Positions 25,403 through 34,100 of a stretch of DNA of 64,000 nucleotides are shown piece by piece; position 1 is the stretch's first letter, and the number at the start of each line of letters is the position of its first letter. The DNA lies in the NCBI RefSeq assembly GCF_013155385.1, contig NZ_JABJUQ010000007.1, positions 1,160,001-1,224,000 on the forward strand. The letters run 5' to 3'. This stretch comes from Bacillus sp. WMMC1349. GTDB lineage: Bacteria; Bacillota; Bacilli; Bacillales; Bacillaceae. The notes below the pieces were generated by a model. That model did no database searches. It was not told the DNA's origin and saw only the letters and a program-made list of their open reading frames with translations. The translations under genes and the position numbers were made by a program.

Positions 25403-27670
25403 CTATTGTTGCAAGAGGGGCAGTAAAAATCTTGAACGGTATGCTGTTCTGCCTCTTCTCATGGAAGGAACACTGATATACAAGTTTTGTTTGGCTCGAG
25501 TCATTGCGACATAAAGAAGTCTTCTTTCTTCTTCTAGAGCGGTTTCATCCCCTTTTCTTGCCATATCCAATGCAAAATCATGGGGAACAGAGCCGTCGAT
25601 TACTCCCAATATATATACAGTGTGGAATTCAAGCCCTTTTGCTCGATGTATCGTCAACAGTTGTACACCATTCCTGATAGGTTTAAGTTTTTCTGCTGCT
25701 CTTATATGGTCAACGTGCGCTAAAAATTCTGGAATAGTAGTGAATCGTTTTGCCGCTGTTTTCAAATCACGGAGATCATCAGATCCTTTTTCAAGAATAT
25801 TGCCTTCATTTCCGCGTTTTTTTAAATAGTTAGAAAAACCCATTTGTTCTTCTGCAAAGGTGATGGCTTCGACCGGTTTCATCGTTTTAAGTCCTGCAAA
25901 AAAAGGAACAATTTTTTTAATTTTTTCAAGCTGAAAAGATTTTATATCCGTTAACTTTTTGAGTGCCTGAACGAGAGTGCAATCCTCTGTAATGGAAAGA
26001 GCTTTAAGTGTATTCAAAGCAGATTGTTTTAAAAACAGAACAGGCAGCAATTGTTTGACAGCTTCTGGGTCATCCTCATTTTGGCTTAAATAAAGATAAG
26101 CGAGCATCTGCCTGACGATTCGTCTGCTATAGAATGTTTGAACACCTTGTTCTGCAGTATAAGGAATTGCTGACTGATGAAGCCGTTCAAAAACAGCGCG
26201 ACCGCTGCTGTTGGTCCGATAGAGTATAGCAAAATCTTCCGGTTTGGCACCATTTTTAATTTTTTCTTGAATATCAGAGACGACCATGATCGCTTCTTCT
26301 TCTTCATCATAAGGATAAAACAAAAGCGGTTTTTTTGGATCATCGCGGACAGCATCCAATGTTTTGACAAAGCGTTGTTTGTTGCGCTTTACAACTGCAT
26401 CAGCGCTTTTGACAATCGAGTGGCTCGACCGATAGTTTGTTGTCAGGCGAATCGTTTTCGCATCTGGAAAATCCTTTTGAAAATCAAGAATAAAAGAAGG
26501 GCTACTCCCTCTAAAAGCATAAATAGATTGATCATCATCTCCAACACACATCAGATTATTTTCTGGCTCGGCAATCAGTCGAATCACTGCGTACTGGACT
26601 GGATTAATGTCCTGGAACTCATCGATTAAAATGGCGTAAAACCGTGTTCGATATTGCTGTAAAAGATCAGGGCGTTCCTGAAGCAACTCATAGCAGGCAG
26701 ATGCCATATCATCAAAATCGAATTGCTGCCGCGACTTTTTTTGCTGTTCATAAGAAAGATATAAGCGGTACACTTGTTTCTCCCAGTCATCTTGAAGTGG
26801 GATATTTTGTCCCGGTAAAAAAGCGTTTTTCCAGTAGCCGATCTGCTGGAGCGCTTGATCAATCGGATAATCTTTTTCATCAAGTCCTTGTTCTTTGAGT
26901 GCTATTTTCAAGTACTGCTCTTTTTGCCAATCCCATTTTAATAATCGTTCGCCATTCCATTTTACTGAATCATAGTGATATAAAATTTTATAAAAAAAGC
27001 TATGGAAAGTCCCTGTCACAAGCCGGTTGACCACCTGTTTAGCTAAACCGTATGTTGTTGCCATCCGCTCTTTCATTTCTTTTACCGCTTTTGTAGTGAA
27101 TGTCACGAGTAAAATGGCTGACGGCGGTATATCAAGATGGGAGATGAGATAGGCTGCTCTGGCTGTTAGTACCCGTGTTTTTCCACTTCCTGCACCAGCT
27201 AAGACGAGAAGTGGACCTTCGTTAGCTGAAACAGCTTCCAGCTGTTTTTCATTCAATGGGACGTTTTGAAAAAGTGATTCAGCAGTTATTTCGGGTTTTC
27301 GTTCAAAAGCGGTTTTAATAACCGCTGCGCGTGGTGCTTTCCAATGTTCTGCTGTTGTTGTTTTGTCTTTTGAAATCGATTTTCCTTTTGGGAGACGAAA
27401 TATGCCATTTTCTGTGTGGCTTTCGTCTTTGTCTACTTTTTCCTTTAGAGAGGTGGTTTCACATTCAGAAAAATCACCGCTGTCCCTATGAAAGAAATGC
27501 GGTTCTTCATGAATCGATAGTTTTAACCGTAAAGGCAAACCGCAACATTTGCATGTGATACGATCTTTTTTTGCTTCTTCAAAGAGGAATTGCAAATGTT
27601 CTCTAGAATAAGTATGTATATGAATGTCTCGGTTGTTTAATCGGGCGCACTTCACTTTAAATACCTCCAA
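25403..27670 (-). CDS. yjcD: UvrD/Rep-family DNA helicase YjcD
   Basis: A superfamily 1A ATP-dependent DNA helicase of 755 residues. Walker A (GAGSGKTR), motif II (DEFQDINP), GDDDQSIYAFRGSS and a C-terminal motif VAMTRAKQNLYIS are present. Unlike PcrA it has an added N-terminal module of about 110 residues with Cys40, Cys43, His58 and His61 (CKCC...HFFH), probably a zinc knuckle, then a Lys/Ser-rich linker. The module has the same spacing as that of CoiA in this window. The exact repair pathway is unknown. It is convergent with spoVIF and monocistronic. Confidence 0.93.
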   Translation of the reverse strand: MEVFKVKCARLNNRDIHIHTYSREHLQFLFEEAKKDRITCKCCGLPLRLKLSIHEEPHFFHRDSGDFSECETTSLKEKVDKDESHTENGIFRLPKGKSISKDKTTTAEHWKAPRAAVIKTAFERKPEITAESLFQNVPLNEKQLEAVSANEGPLLVLAGAGSGKTRVLTARAAYLISHLDIPPSAILLVTFTTKAVKEMKERMATTYGLAKQVVNRLVTGTFHSFFYKILYHYDSVKWNGERLLKWDWQKEQYLKIALKEQGLDEKDYPIDQALQQIGYWKNAFLPGQNIPLQDDWEKQVYRLYLSYEQQKKSRQQFDFDDMASACYELLQERPDLLQQYRTRFYAILIDEFQDINPVQYAVIRLIAEPENNLMCVGDDDQSIYAFRGSSPSFILDFQKDFPDAKTIRLTTNYRSSHSIVKSADAVVKRNKQRFVKTLDAVRDDPKKPLLFYPYDEEEEAIMVVSDIQEKIKNGAKPEDFAILYRTNSSGRAVFERLHQSAIPYTAEQGVQTFYSRRIVRQMLAYLYLSQNEDDPEAVKQLLPVLFLKQSALNTLKALSITEDCTLVQALKKLTDIKSFQLEKIKKIVPFFAGLKTMKPVEAITFAEEQMGFSNYLKKRGNEGNILEKGSDDLRDLKTAAKRFTTIPEFLAHVDHIRAAEKLKPIRNGVQLLTIHRAKGLEFHTVYILGVIDGSVPHDFALDMARKGDETALEEERRLLYVAMTRAKQNLYISVPSMRRGRTAYRSRFLLPLLQQ

Positions 27671-27760
27671 TAATTGGTCATCATCATATCATGAGACAAC
27701 GTTTATCATATCAAATAAGTCAGTAGATTAATAGATTGAATTGTTTAAGGAGGAGTCATC

Positions 27761-28018
27761 ATGGGATATTTGCCGCCAGTTCACAATGATCAGCATATTC
27801 AATATGTGAATCGTACGATTCGTCAAAAGTCAAATTATGCAAATATACAAAAAACGACTAGTATTCCTAGTGAACGAACCTACCGAGAAATTGAGAAAAG
27901 AGAGGAAAATCGGACTGTAAATGGAAGGAAGATTCAAGAAAAAAAGCGAAAAAAAAGTTTGAATCGCCGTATTGATGAAAAAAGAAAAAACGGTTTGCAT
28001 ATAAATGAATCGATTTAA
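27761..28018 (+). CDS. Small highly basic protein, unknown
   Basis: An 85-residue protein starting MGYLPPVHNDQHIQYVNRTI after AAGGAGGAG. It is very rich in Lys, Arg and Glu in its C-terminal half, is predicted helical and lacks membrane segments. The location after yjcD corresponds to that of the small gene yjzB in B. subtilis, but I cannot confirm homology. Function unknown. Confidence 0.7.
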   Translation: MGYLPPVHNDQHIQYVNRTIRQKSNYANIQKTTSIPSERTYREIEKREENRTVNGRKIQEKKRKKSLNRRIDEKRKNGLHINESI

Positions 28019-28118
28019 AATGAAGGTTGGCACAAAGTTGAATTTTAGGGATAACTTTTGAAATACCGTTATGGTCGATGATCATACACTATATTTTCAC
28101 TGAATTGCATGGTGATGC

Positions 28119-28307
28119 TTGTGTTACAGAAGTTATCGATTGACCGAAGCGCGTATAGATGACCTTTCACAAGATTTTGTGCTTATTTATGCAACGTTTG
28201 GCGAGGATGTGCTGGAGAAATTAGTGAACGATTACCAAAAAGCTTCAGCATATCTCATTAGCATTGTCAAATTCGCAATGAAATCAGGTTTAAAAGAGTA
28301 TGGTTAG
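28119..28307 (+). CDS. Short open frame, possibly a gene remnant
   Basis: A 62-codon frame beginning at TTG without a convincing ribosome site. The segment LSQDFVLIYATFGEDVLEKL looks like genuine helical protein with normal codon use. It may be the C-terminal remnant of a decayed gene. No family recognised. Confidence 0.35.
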   Translation: MCYRSYRLTEARIDDLSQDFVLIYATFGEDVLEKLVNDYQKASAYLISIVKFAMKSGLKEYG

Positions 28308-28483
28308 TGTATAAAAGACACTCAGGCTGTTGGGAAATCTCGACAGTCTTTATTTTCCTTGTCCATGTTGCATTTGAAAATTCTACTACCTGAGTGGTTT
28401 TGGGTTTTCCTTTTAAGTGTTTGGTTTATTTAATCTTTTTCAAACTTGTAAATAAAGCATAAATCCATCTTTCTAAAATTACG

Positions 28484-28527
28484 AAAGAGCCAATTTAGTC
28501 TTTGCGGAGTAAAATTCGGCTCTTTTC
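28484..28527 (+). terminator. Terminator after the 28.1-28.3 kb frame
   Basis: AAAGAGCC pairs with GGCTCTTT, the arms extended by AATTTA/TAAAATT, followed by a T-rich run on the plus strand. Its presence suggests that something upstream is transcribed. Confidence 0.7.
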
Positions 28528-28561
28528 TTATTTTTTGAAATGCTGGCGGGTACCCCTAGTC

Positions 28562-29149
28562 TTATTTTTTACGGAATTTTTTAAGTCCGAAGTATAAAAT
28601 GATCAAGACAACGGCCGCAATCATAATTGGGATCGTGTATTTTTTCGCTACACTTTCAACATGATCCCAGCGACTCCCAAGCTCGATTCCGAGGTACACA
28701 AAAAAAATTGACCACGGGATGATGGCCAGTACGGTTAAACCGACGAATTTCGAAAGTGGCATTTTGGCAATCCCGGCTGGAATTGAAATGGCGTGGCGGA
28801 CAACTGGAATAAAGCGTGCCGAGAAGATAACACCGCCTCCGTATTTCTCAAACCATTTTTCAGATGTTTCGATATGATGCTTTTTGATGAATAAGTATTT
28901 TCCGTATTTATATAAAAATGGTCTTCCGCCATAGCAGCCGATCCAGTAAAGAAAACATTGTGCGATCGTTCCGCCAATGACGCCCGCAATCACGGCTCCG
29001 GTAAATGTAATGGTTCCATTTGAGACCATATATCCTCCGTAAGCGAGGACAATTTCACTTGGAATGATTTCGATCATTAAGCCAAGTGCAATTCCGAAAT
29101 AACCAAGATCGGTTAGCCACATTAATATGTCAGTTACTATGCTTCCCAT
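28562..29149 (-). CDS. DedA-family membrane protein
   Basis: A 195-residue SNARE-associated/DedA (VTT domain) integral membrane protein, a family linked to lipid flipping and membrane homeostasis. Motifs: the amphipathic EIIPSEIVLAYGG, GGTIAQCFLYWIG, and FSARFIPVVRHAISIPAGIAKM, the conserved F-x-R-x-x-P-x-x-R. About five hydrophobic stretches and a basic C-terminus are visible. The ribosome site is weak (GCAGGGTG). It is transcribed alone. Several paralogues exist in Bacillus, so I assign no symbol. Confidence 0.88.
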   Translation of the reverse strand: MGSIVTDILMWLTDLGYFGIALGLMIEIIPSEIVLAYGGYMVSNGTITFTGAVIAGVIGGTIAQCFLYWIGCYGGRPFLYKYGKYLFIKKHHIETSEKWFEKYGGGVIFSARFIPVVRHAISIPAGIAKMPLSKFVGLTVLAIIPWSIFFVYLGIELGSRWDHVESVAKKYTIPIMIAAVVLIILYFGLKKFRKK

Positions 29150-29277
29150 ATGTATTTTTCACCCTGCCTTTATTTGTATCAGCCGAACATTTTTAAATTG
29201 TCCGCCCATGTTTTTCATTATAAACATTTTGTGTCGGTCTGTCTTCTCTAAGCAGGAACAGGTTCAATCATAAAGGA

Positions 29278-29310
29278 AGAAAAACCCGTTCATATGCTTT
29301 TGAACGGGTT
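29278..29310 (-). terminator. yjcH-yjcG terminator
   Basis: AACCCGTTCA pairs with TGAACGGGTT. On the minus strand a T-rich run follows, about 40 bases beyond the yjcG stop. Confidence 0.85.
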
Positions 29311-29349
29311 AATGGTTATCAATTGAGAAGATCTTTATTTCTTTTCAGC

Positions 29350-29859
29350 TCATACGCCTAAAATAAATGTTTCATATACGGTCCAAGACCCGTTGTCCAA
29401 TTGATAGAGCAAATGGAAGCGGTCGATCATTTCTTCGTGTGATGCATCTCTCATATTAAGAGATCCGAGGACATCTGAATGTTCATCATAAGAAAGGTTT
29501 TGGGCAATTGTGAAATGGGGAACAAACGCATATTCAGGTTGATCCTCCAAAATGCCACTGTGCATTTTTTCATGCAATTCCGTCAATTCTGCTGTTGGTT
29601 CGACCTTCATATATATCACATTGTTGACGGGAGCAAAAGAACTAAACTTTGTGATCTTTATTGAGATCGGCCGCAATTGTTTGGAAATTTCTCTAAGCTG
29701 TGAGACGACTTTAGCGATTTTCTCATTAGAAGCTTCAAATGATGTTCTTAGTGTAAGATGTGGCGGGATTAAAGCATAGTTCGGATCATACCGTTTTCGA
29801 TAGGAATTGGCGATATCTTGAAGTTTTTTTGATGGAAATAGGACAATCCCGTATTTCAT
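29350..29859 (-). CDS. yjcG: 2H phosphoesterase superfamily protein YjcG
   Basis: A cytoplasmic 2H-family phosphoesterase related to RNA ligase/cyclic phosphodiesterases. The 169-residue product has both catalytic HxT motifs: His34-Leu-Thr36 (PPHLTLRTS) and His115-Phe-Thr117 (VPHFTIAQ). The true substrate is unknown. The start follows AAGGAGGG. A TATACT-like -10 lies just upstream, so it may have a promoter of its own besides read-through from yjcH. Confidence 0.92.
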   Translation of the reverse strand: MKYGIVLFPSKKLQDIANSYRKRYDPNYALIPPHLTLRTSFEASNEKIAKVVSQLREISKQLRPISIKITKFSSFAPVNNVIYMKVEPTAELTELHEKMHSGILEDQPEYAFVPHFTIAQNLSYDEHSDVLGSLNMRDASHEEMIDRFHLLYQLDNGSWTVYETFILGV

Positions 29860-29914
29860 TTTGTTCCCTCCTTAGGCAAATCATTTATAGTTTTAGTATA
29901 ACAAACATAGAAAA

Positions 29915-30634
29915 CTAGAGCATTTTTTTTAAAGCGCTCGTCATTAACGGTTGCCAGTACGTCCATTTATGATCTCCGTCAAACATTTCAAAGTGATAAT
30001 TTGTCTGTTTTGCAAGGAGCTCTTGCAACTTTTGATTGGACTCCGTAAAATCAACGATTTGATTGTCCGTTGTTTTCACTTCTGTTTCTTTTGAGCCGAT
30101 TTGGTGGTAGATTGAGATAAGCTGAAGTGAATGAGTCTTTTTTACTTTTTCGAGCACATGTTTGTCGACATATGGAGATTGCAAGATGACATTGCCAAAC
30201 ATATTCGGATAGTCAAGTGCTGTCATCAGAGAAACCGTTGCGCCAAGAGAATCACCTATCAATGTTCTACTTGACCCGACCTGATATGTTGGATACTCTT
30301 GATCGATAAATGGAACAAGTTCATGTGCTAAAAAACGTTTATAGGCCTCGAATTTGGCTCCTTCCGGATGATATGTATGTCTTCTTTCTTGGACATTTTT
30401 ATAGGGAATGCCGATGACAATTGTGCGTTCTATTTCACCGTTTTTCCATAACTCTTCAATCTGTCTGCTGATCCGTCCCAATCGAAAATAATCATGCCCA
30501 TCCTGTGCGATCAAGACATGATATTTATAAAGCGGGGAATAGGCGGCTGGTAAATAGATTAAAAGCTCCATTTCCTCACCGAGAGCTTCAGAGTATTGTT
30601 GTTTTTCTTGAATGATTCCTGTTTTGATAGTCAA
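29915..30634 (-). CDS. yjcH: Esterase-family alpha/beta hydrolase YjcH
   Basis: A putative cytoplasmic esterase of the enterochelin-esterase/esterase D type, 239 residues. The start is a TTG at 30634, 7 bases after GGAGGAA (LTIKTGIIQEKQQ). An in-frame extension upstream runs into the next gene and has no ribosome site. The nucleophile elbow is GDSLGA, with an early YKYHVLIAQDGHDYF strand and FDGDHKWTYW carrying the expected catalytic His. Substrate unknown. It precedes yjcG in one operon. Confidence 0.9.
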   Translation of the reverse strand: MTIKTGIIQEKQQYSEALGEEMELLIYLPAAYSPLYKYHVLIAQDGHDYFRLGRISRQIEELWKNGEIERTIVIGIPYKNVQERRHTYHPEGAKFEAYKRFLAHELVPFIDQEYPTYQVGSSRTLIGDSLGATVSLMTALDYPNMFGNVILQSPYVDKHVLEKVKKTHSLQLISIYHQIGSKETEVKTTDNQIVDFTESNQKLQELLAKQTNYHFEMFDGDHKWTYWQPLMTSALKKML

Positions 30635-30725
30635 GATGAATTCCTCCAAAATGTGAACGTTTCCATTCATTGTAACATGAAATGCTTGTGAGAAGTGAAA
30701 ATAAGCTGCCGGTTTGCTCAGCAGC

Positions 30726-31178
30726 TTAGTGTTTTTTCTCATACCAAAGTTTAATCGGTCTATCTTGGGGATAGCCATATTGTACCCGAAATTTTTTTCT
30801 TTCAGATGTAAAGTGCCACCAGTTTTTGTTACTGTCGGGATGGTTTGCGTGATGGACGATACAGCGTAATGCATCTTCTGCACAGGGATCATGCCAATAG
30901 CCTTTTTGCTTTTCTAGGCGATTGATTAACTCAGCTCCTGTTTGATCTTTCATGTCAGCGAGAGAGTAGTAACCGAGATCAATCACAGATTGTGCGATCT
31001 TAGGACCTATGGAAGGAATCATCTGAAATTCGGCGAGCGCTTTGATATATTTTGCTCGTTTTAATGAAGAATCGAGGAATTGAGCAAGTCTATCAATTTC
31101 AATTTCTGGAATTTTAATTTGTTTGACTTTGGCTAATCTTAAGTTTTTTCGTTCGTTATTTTCTAAAGGAAGTTTCAT
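30726..31178 (-). CDS. Helix-hairpin-helix (Cdd1-like) protein
   Basis: A 150-residue cytoplasmic protein with a helix-hairpin-helix motif at about residues 50-75 (FQMIPSIGPKIAQSVIDLGY), which usually binds DNA backbone, and a C-terminal part with CAEDALRCIVHHA and WWHFTSERKK. This resembles the pathogenicity-locus Cdd1 family (PF11731), whose function is unknown. It is the last gene of a minus-strand trio with the DinB and WYL genes, 14 bases after DinB. Confidence 0.8.
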   Translation of the reverse strand: MKLPLENNERKNLRLAKVKQIKIPEIEIDRLAQFLDSSLKRAKYIKALAEFQMIPSIGPKIAQSVIDLGYYSLADMKDQTGAELINRLEKQKGYWHDPCAEDALRCIVHHANHPDSNKNWWHFTSERKKFRVQYGYPQDRPIKLWYEKKH

Positions 31179-31192
31179 ATCAACACCTTTAT

Positions 31193-31678
31193 TTAAATAT
31201 ACAAATCAAACATGCTGACCTCGTAATCAAGCTGCTTTAAGTAATTAAAAAGTTGGGCACGGTGATGGAAAAGATGTGTTAAGGTTTCAGTCAGCCACTG
31301 GCTCTGGGTCAACCCTTTATCAAGATAAAACGGTGTTGTTTTTTTCGTTAAAAACTCTTCATCAGATAAGGAAGTCATATAAGCTGTGAAGTGCTCAAAC
31401 CCTTTTTGCATCGCTTGTCTCATTTGCTCAGCTGGCATTAAGCTGTATTTTTTTTCGATCTCCATGATCATCTCTTCTTTGTTTTCTTGCATGATGGCAA
31501 GGTCTGTTTCTGGGATTGCGATAAGGTGACTTGTCAGCTCTTTGAGGTTGCGCATCCGTTCAGCAGGGCGGTAAGACCAATCCGTTTCCTTTACCTTTTC
31601 TAAAAGGCGGCATGTTGACTCAACGCCTTTCTCCATTTCGTTTAACAGAACATTTCTTAACGTATGAACTTCATTCAT
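31193..31678 (-). CDS. DinB-family protein
   Basis: A four-helix-bundle metal-binding protein of the DinB/YfiT superfamily, often a thiol-dependent transferase. The start at 31678 (MNEVHTLRN) has GAAAGGATG at good spacing. The frame open to 31723 lacks support. The 161-residue product has the expected metal histidines in LTSHLIAIP and in the C-terminal LTHLFHHRAQLF. Substrate unknown. It lies between the WYL regulator and the helix-hairpin-helix gene in one operon. Confidence 0.85.
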   Translation of the reverse strand: MNEVHTLRNVLLNEMEKGVESTCRLLEKVKETDWSYRPAERMRNLKELTSHLIAIPETDLAIMQENKEEMIMEIEKKYSLMPAEQMRQAMQKGFEHFTAYMTSLSDEEFLTKKTTPFYLDKGLTQSQWLTETLTHLFHHRAQLFNYLKQLDYEVSMFDLYI

Positions 31679-31738
31679 TTTCTTCATCCTTTCATATGCT
31701 TTTGATATGAAGATACCATGCAATACTGACAGCCTTTG

Positions 31739-32692
31739 TCATGATTGTTGATAATGCTCCAAAAGTTCTGTTGCTTTTTGTTGAAGATAACGTTTGATTT
31801 CTTCCGGTTCTGTTACGATCACTTCAGCGCCTAAGTTCCATAAACATTTGGCGAAAAACGCTAACTCAGCTTTTGGAATATCCTTATCGATAGAGCCTGT
31901 TCCATCAAGATGTGTGTCAACAATTTTTAGTAAATCGAGGTCTGACAAGGCCTGTCTAGTCCCGATTTGCGTCAGTTTTGCCTTTAAACGAATGGGGTCT
32001 GGACAACTGTTCTCAGAAGTTTGAATCCAGCTGAGAACCGACTCATATGGAAGCAGATGAGCTTTTTCACAGTCTGTTTTTTCTGCTTTTACAATCCGAT
32101 CAGCGCGAAACAGCCGAAACTCCTGTCGTTTAAAGCAATATGCCGGACAATACCAAAAACCATTCCAACTGTATAAACCGATCGGTTGAATCATCCTTTT
32201 GGAAACTGTGTTTGTCCCATCATAATCAATTAGAAGAACAGATTGTGTGATGGCAGCATCCAAGAGGATATTCATTTGGTTTGCTGGCAGTGGGCGAAAT
32301 GGATGCCAGAATACGATCCGGTCTTTCATCGTGTCAATCCGCTGTTGCATTTGTTTAGGCAGCTGCTGATAAAATTTTTTCAAGGCTGCTCTTGTTTCAG
32401 CCTCAAAGGGAAGGGCTCCGAAAAACTGTAAAGACTGATAAGCAAAAAACATGGCAGCAGCCTCTGATTCTGTAAATATGAGTGGCGGTAGTATCGGATC
32501 ATTTAGCAAATAATAACCGCCATGAGCACCGACTTCTGAATAAATCGGGACACCGAGAGCGCTCAGTTCGTCCAAATCACGGAGAATGGTACGATATGAT
32601 ACGCCAAATTCAGCTGCAAGTTCCCGGGCTGTAAATTTGCGTTTTGTATGAATAGTCATCATCAATTCAATTAAACGGTATGTTTTGGACAC
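31739..32692 (-). CDS. YafY-type HTH/WYL-domain transcription regulator
   Basis: A 317-residue regulator with an N-terminal helix-turn-helix (HTH_11, about residues 1-60; FTARELAAEFGVSYRTILRD), a WYL domain (about 140-215; IGLYSWNGFWYCPAYCFKR) and a WCX C-terminal extension. WYL proteins sense ligands, often nucleic acid or nucleotides, and control neighbouring genes. It is the first gene of the WYL-DinB-Cdd1 operon. It is divergent from metI and placed between yjcH and metI, where B. subtilis has no such genes. Confidence 0.9.
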   Translation of the reverse strand: MSKTYRLIELMMTIHTKRKFTARELAAEFGVSYRTILRDLDELSALGVPIYSEVGAHGGYYLLNDPILPPLIFTESEAAAMFFAYQSLQFFGALPFEAETRAALKKFYQQLPKQMQQRIDTMKDRIVFWHPFRPLPANQMNILLDAAITQSVLLIDYDGTNTVSKRMIQPIGLYSWNGFWYCPAYCFKRQEFRLFRADRIVKAEKTDCEKAHLLPYESVLSWIQTSENSCPDPIRLKAKLTQIGTRQALSDLDLLKIVDTHLDGTGSIDKDIPKAELAFFAKCLWNLGAEVIVTEPEEIKRYLQQKATELLEHYQQS

Positions 32693-32752
32693 CTTTTCAT
32701 CCTCCGATCATGATCAATTGCTCTTATCATACCAGAAATACTTGAAAAACCT

Positions 32753-32780
32753 TTGAAATTGGGTTAGAGTAGAGAATAAT
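32753..32780 (+). promoter_or_regulatory. metI promoter
   Basis: TTGAAA (32753-32758) and AATAAT (32775-32780), 16 bp apart, lie about 20 bases before the S-box aptamer. Confidence 0.55.
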
Positions 32781-32797
32781 CAGAAAATTGAACAATT

Positions 32798-32911
32798 CTT
32801 ATCAAGAGAGGTGGAGGGACTGGCCCTTTGAAACCTCAGCAACCGGTATACATTTACTTTATCAATGTACCAAGGTGCTAAATCCAGCAGGCGAAATGCT
32901 TGAAAGATAAG
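32798..32911 (+). promoter_or_regulatory. SAM-I riboswitch (S-box)
   Basis: The canonical S-box order is present: CTTATCAAGAGAGGTGGAGG, GACTGGCCC, GAAACCTCAGCAACC, an internal hairpin (GGTATACATT...), AAGGTGCTAAATCCAGCAG and the closing GATAAG. A terminator follows. SAM binding would stop transcription before metI-metC. Confidence 0.97.
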
Positions 32912-32925
32912 AGGAAGCGTTGATC

Positions 32926-32957
32926 AAACCCCTTCTTCTTATGAAGAAGGGGTTTTT
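32926..32957 (+). terminator. S-box terminator
   Basis: AAACCCCTTCTTC pairs with GAAGAAGGGGTTT, followed by a T run. It is the expression platform of the SAM riboswitch. Confidence 0.95.
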
Positions 32958-32978
32958 ACTTTTAAAGGGTGGTGTCAT

Positions 32979-34100
32979 ATGACTGAACATGTACAAACAA
33001 CACTGGCGCAAATTGGGAATCGTAGTGATGAAGTGACTGGAACCGTTAATCCTCCTGTTTATTTTTCTTCTGCATATCGGCATAGGGGGATTGGTGAATC
33101 AACGGGATTTGACTATATTCGCACAAAAAATCCGACAAGACAGCTGCTTGAAGATGCAATTGCAAACTTGGAAGGAGGAACACGCGGTTTTGCATTCAGT
33201 TCTGGTATGGCAGCCATTCAAACGATTATGGCACTATTTAAAAGCGGAGATGAACTATTGGTCTCGGCAGATTTATATGGAGGTACATACCGTCTGTTTG
33301 AAAACGAGTGGAAAAAGTATGGTTTACGGTTTATTTACGATCATTTTACAGATGAAGACTGTATAAAATCAAAGATTACAGAACATACAAAAGCTTTTTT
33401 TATTGAAACACCAACAAATCCCTTAATGAAGGAAACCGATTTGCAAAAGGTAGCTCAGATTGCAAAAGAAAACGACATCTTATTGATTGTTGACAACACT
33501 TTTTATACACCCGTTTTGCAAAAGCCGCTTGAATTAGGTGCTAATCTCGTCATTCATAGTGCGACAAAGTATTTAGGGGGGCATAATGATCTTCTGGCAG
33601 GTCTTGTCGTTGCCAAAGGTGATCAGCTTTCAGAAGAAATATTTCAGCATCAAAATGCAATTGGTGCCGTCTTAGCTCCGTTTGACTCTTGGCTGTTGAT
33701 GAGAGGCATGAAAACACTAGCTCTCAGAATGAAGCAACACCAAGCAAACGCTCAAGAGCTTGCTGTTTTTTTGGCGGAACAGGCAGAGATTACAGATGTC
33801 CTTTATCCTGGACGAGGCGGTATGCTGTCATTTCGAATTCAACAGGAAGAATGGGTCAATCCATTTTTAAAAAACTTAAAAACAATCTGTTTTGCTGAAA
33901 GCCTTGGTGGAGTTGAAAGTTTTATCACATACCCGGCGACACAAACCCATATGGATATTCCTGAGGAAATTCGGATTGCTGGCGGTGTCTGTAATAGACT
34001 TTTACGTTTCTCAGTCGGAATTGAACATGTCGATGATTTAAAGAAGGATTTCCGACAGGCATTGCAAAAAATCACAGGGGAGAGGAATACGCTTGAATAA
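32979..34100 (+). CDS. metI: Cystathionine gamma-synthase / O-acetylhomoserine thiolyase MetI
   Basis: A PLP enzyme that condenses an activated homoserine with cysteine (or sulphide), the first step of transsulphuration toward methionine. The 373-residue product has the PLP lysine in HSATKYLGGHNDLLAG and the phosphate-binding FSSGMAAIQ, both characteristic of the Cys/Met metabolism family. The start follows AAAGGGTGG. It is under S-box control and overlaps metC by 8 bases. Confidence 0.95.
   Translation: MTEHVQTTLAQIGNRSDEVTGTVNPPVYFSSAYRHRGIGESTGFDYIRTKNPTRQLLEDAIANLEGGTRGFAFSSGMAAIQTIMALFKSGDELLVSADLYGGTYRLFENEWKKYGLRFIYDHFTDEDCIKSKITEHTKAFFIETPTNPLMKETDLQKVAQIAKENDILLIVDNTFYTPVLQKPLELGANLVIHSATKYLGGHNDLLAGLVVAKGDQLSEEIFQHQNAIGAVLAPFDSWLLMRGMKTLALRMKQHQANAQELAVFLAEQAEITDVLYPGRGGMLSFRIQQEEWVNPFLKNLKTICFAESLGGVESFITYPATQTHMDIPEEIRIAGGVCNRLLRFSVGIEHVDDLKKDFRQALQKITGERNTLE

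Noticed and set aside
30635-30892. N-terminal extension of YjcH to 30892
   Set aside because: It overlaps the next gene in another frame. The TTG at 30634 has GGAGGAA at ideal spacing and starts the conserved sequence.
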